Source: Spirochaetota bacterium (GTDB taxonomy: Bacteria > Spirochaetota > UBA4802 > UBA5550). From it: a stretch of DNA of 64,000 bases. Made by a program: the position numbers and the translations under genes. The notes below the pieces were generated by a model. That model had not been told where the DNA came from. It saw nothing but the letters and a program-made list of their open reading frames with translations, and did not search any database. Location of the stretch: contig JALOTL010000001.1 in NCBI GenBank assembly GCA_025457915.1, forward strand, positions 124,001-188,000, written 5' to 3'. Position 1 is the stretch's first letter; each line of letters begins with the position of its first letter. Below are positions 37,304 through 45,956 of the stretch, piece by piece.

Positions 37304-38482
37304 TTACGGCCGTTTTCTTTTCTTTGCGTGGATTTTAAAAAAATCCAAAAATTCATCGGCGATACTCATTGAATAATATCGCTTGATCAATTCAAGATTT
37401 CTTTTACCGAAAGACATGCCCATTTTCTTATCCCCGTAAATCCTTTTAATGGCGGCAGCAAGCATTTCAGGATCCCCTGGAGGGACAAGGAGGCCGTTGA
37501 AGCCGTCTTTGACCAGATCGACCTGTCCTCCATGATCGGTGGCGACGATCGGCAACCCGAATTCCATGGCCTCCTGCAAAACAATCCCCATTCCTTCATG
37601 CACGGAAGACAGAACATAAAGATCAGCGGCATTATAGTATTTGAATTTATCCTCTTCTTTTTCAACGTATCCAAGAAAAATGATCCTTCCCTCCATGCCG
37701 TAAATTTCGGCCAGTTTTTTCAGATGGGGGAGCTCGGGACCGTCCCCGAGAATTATCAGATTAATTTTCGGGTCAAGCTTTTTCATGGCCTCAATAAGGT
37801 AATCGTACCCCTTCCTCCTGACGACCCTCCCGGCCGATAAAAGATAGTACACGCCTTTTTTCAGCCCGAGATCTTTTCTTGTCGCGCCTGGATGGAACGG
37901 TCTTTCAAACGGCAGGGGGATTACGGTTACCTCCCTGACGGTCCTGGTGTATTTTTTGATATTATCCCGCGTGTTCGTCGACTGGCAGGATATGGCCTTT
38001 GTAAAAATATTCTGTATTTTCGCGCTCAACCGTAAAAGAAAGCTCAACGCTCCGGTCCCCGCCGGCGTCTTATTCATCCTGGTTGGATCGTATACGTCTG
38101 CACCATGAATATACAGAACATTCGGTATCCCGGTCAGCAGGGAAAGCACCAGGCCGGTCGGACCCGACGGAGCATAAAAATGCGTGTTGATGATGTCGTA
38201 CCTGTTTCTGAGACAGAGCTTCAAGCCCCTGGGAATGCTCGACAAAGGAAACGTGAACATGGAAAGATTGCTCGCGGTTTTAAGATCCTTCCTGAACAAT
38301 ACTGGAACCCTGAAGACCGATACCCCGTCCTCGATTGATTCTTTAGGAAGAAATTTCGCCCCTGTGGTGAGTATGTGCACAAGGTGGCCTTTTTTTACCA
38401 GGGCTGCAGCGAGATTCTTTGTGCAGACCCCACCGCCGCCGCCGAGGGGCGGGTGCTCATAATTAATTATCAGTATTTTCAT
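37304..38482 (-). CDS. Glycosyltransferase family 4
   Basis: 392 residues, GT-B fold. The N-terminal domain starts ILIINYEHPPLGGGGGV; the C-terminal domain has SAGRVVRRKGYDYLI, LGDGPELPHLKKLA and the retaining-enzyme motif HEGMGIVLQEAMEFGLPIVAT (E-x7-E). It probably adds a sugar to a lipid or polysaccharide at the cytoplasmic face of the membrane. It is the last gene of the DUF4349-DUF5329-PQ-loop operon, four bases after the preceding stop. Confidence 0.92.
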   Translation of the reverse strand: MKILIINYEHPPLGGGGGVCTKNLAAALVKKGHLVHILTTGAKFLPKESIEDGVSVFRVPVLFRKDLKTASNLSMFTFPLSSIPRGLKLCLRNRYDIINTHFYAPSGPTGLVLSLLTGIPNVLYIHGADVYDPTRMNKTPAGTGALSFLLRLSAKIQNIFTKAISCQSTNTRDNIKKYTRTVREVTVIPLPFERPFHPGATRKDLGLKKGVYYLLSAGRVVRRKGYDYLIEAMKKLDPKINLIILGDGPELPHLKKLAEIYGMEGRIIFLGYVEKEEDKFKYYNAADLYVLSSVHEGMGIVLQEAMEFGLPIVATDHGGQVDLVKDGFNGLLVPPGDPEMLAAAIKRIYGDKKMGMSFGKRNLELIKRYYSMSIADEFLDFFKIHAKKRKRP

Positions 38483-38486
38483 GGAT

Positions 38487-38771
38487 CTACTCCGATGATT
38501 GCAGTCTCATGGCCGTTTTTTCCCTCGTGGAATTTCTGATGAACAACAACGAGTCGGCAAGGACCATCAATGAATTTAAACCGTAAAGATAAACTACAGC
38601 ATCGTAATTATTGATTATCTTGTGGATTATCCCGGAGATATAACCTATAAAAACAATAATTAAAAACACCAGGCTCTTGCCTTTCACGGACTCTGACCTG
38701 TATGACCTGTAGATGGAAAACGGCCATGCGGCACCGAAACACAACAGCATGATTATTTCAAAAATACTCAT
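38487..38771 (-). CDS. Three-helix PQ-loop/SemiSWEET-like membrane protein
   Basis: 94 residues with three hydrophobic helices. The stretch AAWPFSIYRSYRSESVKGKS after helix 1 has the form of a PQ-loop, and the size fits SemiSWEET-type half-transporters, though the exact motif is altered (WPF for PQ). It overlaps the DUF5329 gene by four bases and is followed at once by a GT4 gene. A role in moving a small sugar or lipid is only a guess. Confidence 0.65.
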   Translation of the reverse strand: MSIFEIIMLLCFGAAWPFSIYRSYRSESVKGKSLVFLIIVFIGYISGIIHKIINNYDAVVYLYGLNSLMVLADSLLFIRNSTREKTAMRLQSSE

Positions 38772-39145
38772 TTCTTAATATCCAACCTGGATTGCAATTT
38801 CTCATAATCGGCAAGCTTTTCACGAAGCCAGTCTGCAACCTTGTATTCCCGGCCGTTCTTCATCCTGATGAAATATGCTTCGCCTGAAAAGGAAGATTTT
38901 GAAGCTACATGTTCGATAAACTGGCTGGCGGTTTTAATCCTGCCGCCTGCATTTTTCATCTTCAGTTCAAGGTGCCTCCTTGCCTCTGTCGAGGGGTACA
39001 TGCCGTTGTTTCTTATGAAAACGGCTCCGGATTTTTCAATTTCATCCAGGAGATATTTTATTTTTTCAGCTTCTGTATTTTCGGCAAATGAAAACGAAAC
39101 TGCAATCAACTGAAACAAAACAACAAAGGTTTTGAACCGTCTCAT
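38768..39145 (-). CDS. DUF5329-family secreted protein
   Basis: 125 residues with a signal peptide (about 1-21, ending FSFA). The mature part (EIEKSGAVFIRNNGMYPSTEARRHLELKM, here split by eye, and ASKSSFSGEAYFIRM) matches the DUF5329 family of small periplasmic proteins. Function unknown. Its ends overlap both neighbours by four bases, a sign of tight coupling. Confidence 0.8.
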   Translation of the reverse strand: MRRFKTFVVLFQLIAVSFSFAENTEAEKIKYLLDEIEKSGAVFIRNNGMYPSTEARRHLELKMKNAGGRIKTASQFIEHVASKSSFSGEAYFIRMKNGREYKVADWLREKLADYEKLQSRLDIKK

Positions 39146-40035
39146 TTCTTTCCCCTTCTAAGAAGATCCTTTAGCTTTGCCCTGTAATACCATGCCACGC
39201 CGATAATTGCCAGGAAAGGCAGCATCCATACCATTATATAAAGCAAATACAATATTGTATTTACAATGCCAACCAGAGCGTTGAAGAATTTTGGCACGCT
39301 GATCGAATCCTTTCCGACAGGACCCTTCAAATACAGATTGATCTCGGCCCATGAAATTTTGTCTTTAATTTTCCATTTTTCATGTTCCGCGCTATCCAGC
39401 TGGTTTTCACTCCTCTCGATTGAATCTTCTATATCCTTCCAGTTTTTTGCAGCTGCCGCAACCTGCCCAGCGGCGGCATTCCTTCTGGCGCCCCTCAGCT
39501 GTTCCCTTTTAATCTTTCGTTCCGAAAGCGCCATTTCTTCGGTGTGATCCACCACGGAAATCTGTTCACCTACAAGTTTTCCGATGGAATCGAAATCCTT
39601 CAATGCCTCGTAAAGCGATTCAGTCTTGATGAAAATATTAGCGCTCACGGAAGGGTTTCTTCCCTCGGCGTTTGTACTGCTGGACTTCACGAACCCGTAT
39701 TTAGCAGTCAACGCGAGTAGGCTCAATCTCGATTCATGCAGATTTTTCGTATCATAAGTGAGGCTTATCTTGTACTCGAGCAGCCTGTCCTTTGACTTAT
39801 CAAATGGAACGACGAAATGCTCCTTTATTCCATCCTTGATGTCCGCCGATTTATCAGCTCTACGGCCAATCGCTCCCTCAGGCTGTCCAGGAGCCCTGCT
39901 TTCTTCCGATGCCACCTGTGCGGCTTTTTCCGCCTCGGGCTCGGGGGGCTGTTCGCTTTTCTTGCAGGCAACGACAAACAATAAAAGCATCATAACAAAC
40001 AGGGTGATTGCTTTGCCGGCTTTTTTTATAATCAT
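39142..40035 (-). CDS. DUF4349 domain lipoprotein
   Basis: 297 residues: signal peptide with lipobox VVAC, a low-complexity acidic linker, a DUF4349 domain (about 80-235) containing a long coiled-coil hairpin (AAAAKNWKDIEDSIERSENQ), and one C-terminal membrane helix (about 255-283) with a basic end. Lipid anchor and membrane helix on one chain suggest it bridges membranes or loops back. First gene of the operon. The function of DUF4349 is not established. Confidence 0.82.
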   Translation of the reverse strand: MIIKKAGKAITLFVMMLLLFVVACKKSEQPPEPEAEKAAQVASEESRAPGQPEGAIGRRADKSADIKDGIKEHFVVPFDKSKDRLLEYKISLTYDTKNLHESRLSLLALTAKYGFVKSSSTNAEGRNPSVSANIFIKTESLYEALKDFDSIGKLVGEQISVVDHTEEMALSERKIKREQLRGARRNAAAGQVAAAAKNWKDIEDSIERSENQLDSAEHEKWKIKDKISWAEINLYLKGPVGKDSISVPKFFNALVGIVNTILYLLYIMVWMLPFLAIIGVAWYYRAKLKDLLRRGKK

Positions 40036-40217
40036 TTCAACCTCTCCTTCATTCTTTAACAGGATAAAAACATTCTGAAATATTTTAATATTATTATCAA
40101 TTATAAAAAACCATATGATAAAAAATTACCTTCCGTTTTACCCAAACAGGCAAGATAATTATTATTTTTCATGAATAAATGATTGATTAATTGATTTGAA
40201 GTTGTTTTTATTATCGC

Positions 40218-40925
40218 ATGGAAGCAACAAATAAAATTATAATCATCCTCCCCGTAAAAGACAATCTCGAATTCCTGAAGCAGAACCTTCTTGATCTCAA
40301 AGAAATACCCGGAGCGGATATTCTGGTTGTAGACGACGGCTCGGTGGATTCATCATACGAATTTATCAAAGAAATCCACTGGATAAGATATATAAAACAT
40401 GAATTGCCGCTCGGTTATGGCGGTTCTTTAATTTCCGGCCTGGAATATGCTTGCTGTTATGATTATGAAACAGTTGTAACTATCGATCCAGACAACCTGG
40501 AATTCATCAGCGATATTTCAATGATGCTCGGCAACATGGAATACGGATTCGATATCGTGAACTGCAGCAGGATCCTCGAAAACTACAACCATACTTCAAT
40601 CCCGGGAGAAATTGTTGAGATGACTTCATCCCTGTCTTCATCATTGAGGGACATCACCGATATGGACATCACTGATCCGTTTTCCGGTATAAGAGCTTAC
40701 CGGATGGAATCAATAAAAGAGATGAATCTCACCGAATTCACAACAGGTATCCATATCCAGATATGGATACAGGCTTCCTATTTGGGGCTGAATGTTATCG
40801 AAATTCCTTCCCTGTCAGGAAAAAGCTTCGGAAAGGAATTCAGCGAAATTGACGACCCACTCGGGTTCTATCTGTCCCTGATGGAATCGGAGAAATATTT
40901 ATATAAAAACAGCAATATGAATTGA
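40218..40925 (+). CDS. Glycosyltransferase family 2 (GT-A fold)
   Basis: 235 residues. IIILPVKDN begins the nucleotide-binding fold, VVDDGSVDSSYEFI is the donor-binding motif and VTIDPDN takes the place of the usual D-x-D metal site. No membrane helices, so it is of the short soluble type close to dolichol-phosphate-sugar synthases. No ribosome site is evident before the ATG. Divergent from the DUF4349 operon. Substrate unknown. Confidence 0.87.
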   Translation: MEATNKIIIILPVKDNLEFLKQNLLDLKEIPGADILVVDDGSVDSSYEFIKEIHWIRYIKHELPLGYGGSLISGLEYACCYDYETVVTIDPDNLEFISDISMMLGNMEYGFDIVNCSRILENYNHTSIPGEIVEMTSSLSSSLRDITDMDITDPFSGIRAYRMESIKEMNLTEFTTGIHIQIWIQASYLGLNVIEIPSLSGKSFGKEFSEIDDPLGFYLSLMESEKYLYKNSNMN

Positions 40926-40956
40926 CCTTGTCGGATGACCATATAGAAATATATTT

Positions 40957-41301
40957 ATGAACATTCGAAGAATCACAATGCCAATTATTTTTATCATTTT
41001 ACCAATTATACCCTTCTCTTGTTCAGAATACCGCAAGCAGGAAAAAACCGGATCCGCCAGAGTTAAAATAATGCAGGTGGCCCCGAATGATCTCGCCCAG
41101 GTCATGGTATTTACGGTCGATTCTGATAATAAAGAAATATTATTCATCAGAGATTTTTATGAAAAAAATCAAAACCGCGCGCTATTAAAAAAAGAAATGA
41201 ATCAATATCTCGACAGGCTTGAAAAACTCGTCGGAAGGGAAATGACAATTACATACAGCCGGAACAGCACCGGCAGCCTGGTAATTCTGAATATTAAATA
41301 G
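40957..41301 (+). CDS. Hypothetical lipoprotein before the hybrid kinase
   Basis: 114 residues with a hydrophobic signal and lipobox PFSC (Cys at about residue 22). The mature part is strand-rich (VKIMQVAPNDLAQVMVFTVD) and I match it to no family. It ends 14 bases before the kinase gene, so it may be a cofactor of the periplasmic sensor. Function unknown. Confidence 0.65.
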   Translation: MNIRRITMPIIFIILPIIPFSCSEYRKQEKTGSARVKIMQVAPNDLAQVMVFTVDSDNKEILFIRDFYEKNQNRALLKKEMNQYLDRLEKLVGREMTITYSRNSTGSLVILNIK

Positions 41302-41315
41302 CCTTTCGGAAAATA

Positions 41316-44300
41316 ATGAAAGCTTTAATAACATTCGCCGTACTCATATCCGCGTCACTGAACGCTTATTCTCTTGAACCGCTGGTACTTGAACAAAATG
41401 ATTTTTATCCCCTGGGCAAACACATCGAGATCCTCGAGGACGTAAATGGAAAACTTACAATCGATGATATAAAGTTGCCTGAATATGCATCGTCTTTCAT
41501 CAAAAGCGGTATTGAAATTCCGAGTTTCGGTTTTACCTCTTCCGCTTACTGGATAAAATTCAGCATTGATTGCGGAAACCGATGTTCGGAAAACTGGCTG
41601 CTTGAATTTCAATATCCCCTGATGGACGAGATCGAACTTTATACTCCCAAAAAAAACGGCAGTTTCTTACGATATACCACCGGCTACAGTCATCCCTTCT
41701 CGCAGAGGGATGTGCTTCACAGGAATTTCGTTTTCAATCTCGACCTGTCAAAAAATAAAATCACTTATTTTTACTTGAGATTAAAAAACGAAGACCGGAT
41801 GGACATTCCCCTGACGCTCTGGTCGTCAAAAACATTCCAGGAAAAAGACCATGTAGAGCAATATGTTCTCGGTATCTATTTCGGAATAATATTCGTCATG
41901 TTTCTGTTCACCCTTTTGCTTTTCATCCAGCTCAGGGAGATTACCTTCATAAATTACATTTTTTTTATTATCTCATACGGCTTTTTTCAGCTTACGCAGA
42001 ACGGCATCTTTTTCGAATATTTCACTCCGGTTTTTCTTGAAAAATATAATCATTACATCCCCTTTTCAATTTCCATAACTCTTATAGCAACAGTTCTTTT
42101 TTCACAGACATTCCTTAACACTCATAAATATACTCCAAAAATTGATAAATTTCTCATGGGCCTCAAAATACTGCTTGGAATTACGATCCCGGTGAATTTT
42201 TTCCTGAGGTATGATATTTCCATACAGATCCAGGTAGTGCTTTCCCTGGTTACCGTTTCAAGCATTCTTGCGACAGGAGTCATAATATTCTTAAAAAAAT
42301 ACAGGCCGGCAAAATATTTCCTTTTCGCCTGGTCAGTGATACTCATCGGAGCTATGATTTACGCGCTCAAGGTCATAGCAATAATCCCCACAAACCTGTT
42401 CACTACTTACGCCATCCAGGTGGGATCGGTGATACAGTTCTTCATTCTCGCACTGGGCATCGGCGACAGGATAAACCTGATGGCAATGGAAAGAAACGAG
42501 GCTCAGCAGAACGCCATATTAAACCTTGAGAAGGCCGATAAACTTAAGGACGAATTTCTTGCCAATACGTCCCATGAGCTGAAAACGCCGTTAAACGGAA
42601 TTATAGGCATCGCTGAATCACTCCTTGACGGAGCCGGCGGCGCCCTCCCGGATAAGGCCGTACAAAATCTCAAGATGATCATATCAAGCGGAAAAAGGCT
42701 TTCCAGCCTCGTCAACGATATCCTTGACTTTTCCAAAATCAACAACAACGATCTGGAGCTCAATCTTAAATCAACCGATCTCTGGTCTCTTGTCGAAATC
42801 ACGCTTGAACTCTCCAGGCCCCTCACGATGACAAAAAACATAAAACTCGTGAATTCCGTCCAGGGCGATCTTCCGGTTATATCCGTGGACGAAAACAGGT
42901 TGCAGCAGGTTCTTTTTAATCTGATCGGCAACGCCATAAAATTCACAGAATCCGGCCAGATAGAGGTCTCTTCGGAACTAATAAAACACAGGGAAAAAGA
43001 GTACGTGTCTATTCACATTACCGACACGGGAATCGGGATCCCGGAAGACAAGCTTGATGAAATCTTCATGCCGTTCACTCAGGCGGACGGATCCATTTCA
43101 AGAATTTACGGCGGAACCGGACTGGGTCTTTCCATAACAAAAAATCTCATCGAGCTTCACGGAGGGACCATAAATGTAGACTCCAAACCGGGAAAGGGGT
43201 CCAGGTTCACTTTTACACTTCCCATGAAAAATGATAATATCGAAGCAACTGAAATCCTCCTGGATTCGTCAGGAAATGATAAATTGAAAATCAGCATGCT
43301 GGAAGTTAAAAAAACCGAGGAAGAGCGGCCGTCTCACGGCCTGGATATCACAGGGCTCGGCAATATATACGATATGGAAAAAAAAGAAATTTCCACGATA
43401 TTAATCGTCGATGACGATCCCATCAACCTGCAGGTGCTGGAAAACCATCTCACCCTGCATAACTACAGCGTGATCAAATCACTGAGCGGACATGAGGCTC
43501 TTAATAAAATCGAGGAGGGACTCGTCCCCGACCTCATCATCCTTGACATCATGATGCCGAGAATATCCGGATACGAAGTCGCGAGAATCCTAAGGGAAAA
43601 ATATTCCCTGTTCGACCTACCGATAATTATGCTCACAGCGAAGACCCAGATAGCGGACATGATTACAGGACTGGAGGCCGGAGCCAATGACTACCTGTCC
43701 AAGCCGTTTGACAAGCGCGAGCTCCTGGCGAGGGTAAAGACGCTGATCACGCTGAAGGACGCGATAAAGGAAAGTCAGAAACTTTTATCAATCGAACAGG
43801 AACTCGATCTTGCGAAAAAAATACAGCAATCAACGATCCCGAAGGAACTGCCGAGACTTTCAAATTTCGATATCCAGGCAATGTACATGCCCATGGAAAG
43901 CATAGGAGGGGATTTTTACGACTTTCATGTGATTGACGATAAAAGAATCTCGGCCCTTATTACGGATGTCTCCGGTCACGGTATACCGTCGGCGCTTATA
44001 GCCTCCATGGTGAAAATAATCTTCTGCATGCAGAAAAGCCTCGCCGACCGGCCGGACAGGTTCCTTCTCGAGATGAACCAGATACTGATGGGAAACACGG
44101 AAAACCAGTTTTTAACGGCCGGCTATGTATACATAGACCTTGAAAAGAAAAAACTCTACCATGCAAGCGCCGGACATCTTCCGCTTATTATATTCAAACG
44201 AAAGCAAAACACCCTGATCGAGCTGAAACCCCACGGAATGATCATGGGCTGGTTCAGCCAGGTTCGATACGACCTGGCCGACATCAACATTGACTCCGGC

Positions 44301-44516
44301 GACAGAATAATTCTTTATACGGATGGAATAACTGAAGCCTGTAATAAAGAAAAAAAAATGCTTGGCGATTCAATTTTCAAGGATTTGATTCTCCATCATT
44401 CTAACATGAAAGCAGCTGATTTCATCAGCTGCCTGATGATCAGAATCAAGGAATGGATCGGCGTTGAAAATTCCTTCGAAGATGACATTACGATTATCGT
44501 GATAGACATTATGTAA
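41316..44516 (+). CDS. 7TMR-DISM hybrid histidine kinase - receiver - PP2C phosphatase fusion
   Basis: 1066 residues. Order: signal peptide; extracellular 7TMR-DISM extracellular-2 domain (about 25-165); seven membrane helices (about 185-385); HisKA with SHELKTPLNG, phospho-His H420; HATPase (N box near 534; DTGIGIPEDKL; GGTGLGLSI); receiver with phospho-Asp D744 in ILDIMMP and SKPF Lys; a coiled linker; and a SpoIIE/RsbU-type PP2C domain (GGDFYDF 864-870, ITDVSGHGIPSAL, LYTDGITEA, FEDDITIIV). It senses an external signal and ends in a Ser/Thr phosphatase, probably acting on a STAS-type antagonist. Kinase, receiver and output on one chain is an uncommon full-length arrangement, known from spirochaetes. 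Confidence 0.95.
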   Translation: MKALITFAVLISASLNAYSLEPLVLEQNDFYPLGKHIEILEDVNGKLTIDDIKLPEYASSFIKSGIEIPSFGFTSSAYWIKFSIDCGNRCSENWLLEFQYPLMDEIELYTPKKNGSFLRYTTGYSHPFSQRDVLHRNFVFNLDLSKNKITYFYLRLKNEDRMDIPLTLWSSKTFQEKDHVEQYVLGIYFGIIFVMFLFTLLLFIQLREITFINYIFFIISYGFFQLTQNGIFFEYFTPVFLEKYNHYIPFSISITLIATVLFSQTFLNTHKYTPKIDKFLMGLKILLGITIPVNFFLRYDISIQIQVVLSLVTVSSILATGVIIFLKKYRPAKYFLFAWSVILIGAMIYALKVIAIIPTNLFTTYAIQVGSVIQFFILALGIGDRINLMAMERNEAQQNAILNLEKADKLKDEFLANTSHELKTPLNGIIGIAESLLDGAGGALPDKAVQNLKMIISSGKRLSSLVNDILDFSKINNNDLELNLKSTDLWSLVEITLELSRPLTMTKNIKLVNSVQGDLPVISVDENRLQQVLFNLIGNAIKFTESGQIEVSSELIKHREKEYVSIHITDTGIGIPEDKLDEIFMPFTQADGSISRIYGGTGLGLSITKNLIELHGGTINVDSKPGKGSRFTFTLPMKNDNIEATEILLDSSGNDKLKISMLEVKKTEEERPSHGLDITGLGNIYDMEKKEISTILIVDDDPINLQVLENHLTLHNYSVIKSLSGHEALNKIEEGLVPDLIILDIMMPRISGYEVARILREKYSLFDLPIIMLTAKTQIADMITGLEAGANDYLSKPFDKRELLARVKTLITLKDAIKESQKLLSIEQELDLAKKIQQSTIPKELPRLSNFDIQAMYMPMESIGGDFYDFHVIDDKRISALITDVSGHGIPSALIASMVKIIFCMQKSLADRPDRFLLEMNQILMGNTENQFLTAGYVYIDLEKKKLYHASAGHLPLIIFKRKQNTLIELKPHGMIMGWFSQVRYDLADINIDSGDRIILYTDGITEACNKEKKMLGDSIFKDLILHHSNMKAADFISCLMIRIKEWIGVENSFEDDITIIVIDIM

Positions 44517-44532
44517 TGATGCAGGGACAGCC

Positions 44533-45066
44533 ATGAAAATCAACAGGCAATACATTAAGCACCTGTACGTCAAGCAGGGTGACATAACAAAAGAGGAGAC
44601 CGACGCCATAGTCAATGCTGCGAATCCCAGCCTTATGGGCGGCGGCGGAGTTGACGGAGCCATACACGGGGCCGCCGGACCGGGATTGCTCGAAGAGTGC
44701 AGGAAACTCGGGGGATGCGGCCACGGCGAGGCGAGAATCACAGGCGGTCACGGGCTCAAGGCGAAATATGTGATACACACTCCGGGGCCCATTTACCGTT
44801 ACGGCAACAGCGGGGAAAAGGAAATCCTGAAAAACTCATACATGAACAGCCTTCTCCTTGCAAAAAAAAACAACATCAAATCAATCTCCTTCCCCGGGAT
44901 CTCTACTGGCATTTACGGATATCCCAAAAAGGAGGCCTGCGAGGTCGCAGTCACCACGGCCCTTGAATTCATGGAGAAAAACGATTATCCTCTTGACGTT
45001 TATTTCGTGATGTTCGACAAGGAAAACTATCAGATCTATCTCGCTTTTATAGAAAGCATTAAATGA
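44533..45066 (+). CDS. Macrodomain protein, O-acetyl-ADP-ribose deacetylase type
   Basis: 177 residues, a single MacroD-type macrodomain: GDITKEETDAIVNAANPSL, GGGGVDGAIHGAAGP, GEARITGGHGL, and FPGISTGIYGYPKKEA. These are the ADP-ribose-binding loops with the catalytic Asn and Asp present. It removes ADP-ribose adducts or deacetylates O-acetyl-ADP-ribose. The start lies 16 bases after the kinase stop, so the two are probably co-transcribed, although a functional link is unproven. Confidence 0.94.
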   Translation: MKINRQYIKHLYVKQGDITKEETDAIVNAANPSLMGGGGVDGAIHGAAGPGLLEECRKLGGCGHGEARITGGHGLKAKYVIHTPGPIYRYGNSGEKEILKNSYMNSLLLAKKNNIKSISFPGISTGIYGYPKKEACEVAVTTALEFMEKNDYPLDVYFVMFDKENYQIYLAFIESIK

Positions 45067-45122
45067 GCCGTATCTCAAACGGCAATTCTTAATATATACA
45101 ATTTATTTATAAGGGTGTTCTG

Positions 45123-45956
45123 ATGAACTATATAGAACTTCTAAAAAAATCCTCGGAAAAATTTTCAAGCATCGTCTGCATGGGAATGGACCCGGTTGTT
45201 GAAGACATCCCTGAATCCGGAACGACCGGTCAAAAAATCTACTCGTTTTATGAAGCGATACTCGACAGGATGACGAAGCGACAGGTCTACCCGGGAGCGG
45301 TCAAACCCAATTACGCCTTCTACGCACAGTACGGGCTTGAAGGTATTGACGCTCTTTCAAAATTGATTTCAATATACAAGTCGGAAGGCATCCCGGTTAT
45401 ACTCGACGTCAAGAGGGGAGATATAGGCACCACGGCAAAAGCATATTCGAAGGAGGCATATGAGTTTTTCAAGGCCGATTCCGTGACTCTTTCCCCATAT
45501 ATGGGTTATGATTCTATTTCACCCTTCCTGGACGCTTATCCGGACAGGGGATGCTACATCCTGACCAAGACATCCAATAAAAGCTCTTCTGACATTCAGG
45601 ACGTTATGACAGGCGGGGAACCCCTTTATATCCATGTCGCAAAAAAAATACTGGACTGGCATAAGCCGGGAATAGGTTCCGTGGTTGGAGCGACGTTTCC
45701 CGATCAGCTTTTAAAAATATCCGGGATATTCCATTCATCCGGCAGGGAGGTTCCGCTGCTTATTCCAGGGGTGGGATCGCAGGGCGGAAGCGTTGAAGAA
45801 ACAGTAAGGATACTTAAAACGCACGGGGATATCAGAATTCACAGGATCAACTCTTCAAGCGCAATAAATTACGCCTATAAAAAATTACCGGACATGCATT
45901 ATGCAGACGCGGCGGTTGAAGCGCTCAGGGAGCTTAACGGTCAAATAGGCCTGTAG
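45123..45956 (+). CDS. pyrF: Orotidine 5'-phosphate decarboxylase, type 2
   Basis: Makes UMP from OMP in pyrimidine synthesis. 277 residues of the longer PyrF subfamily: CMGMDPVVEDIP, VKPNYAFYAQYG, the catalytic LDVKRGDIGTTAKAYS (Lys and two Asp) and IPGVGSQGG for phosphate binding. No other pyr gene is near. Its end overlaps the convergent radical SAM gene by 16 bases. Confidence 0.95.
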   Translation: MNYIELLKKSSEKFSSIVCMGMDPVVEDIPESGTTGQKIYSFYEAILDRMTKRQVYPGAVKPNYAFYAQYGLEGIDALSKLISIYKSEGIPVILDVKRGDIGTTAKAYSKEAYEFFKADSVTLSPYMGYDSISPFLDAYPDRGCYILTKTSNKSSSDIQDVMTGGEPLYIHVAKKILDWHKPGIGSVVGATFPDQLLKISGIFHSSGREVPLLIPGVGSQGGSVEETVRILKTHGDIRIHRINSSSAINYAYKKLPDMHYADAAVEALRELNGQIGL

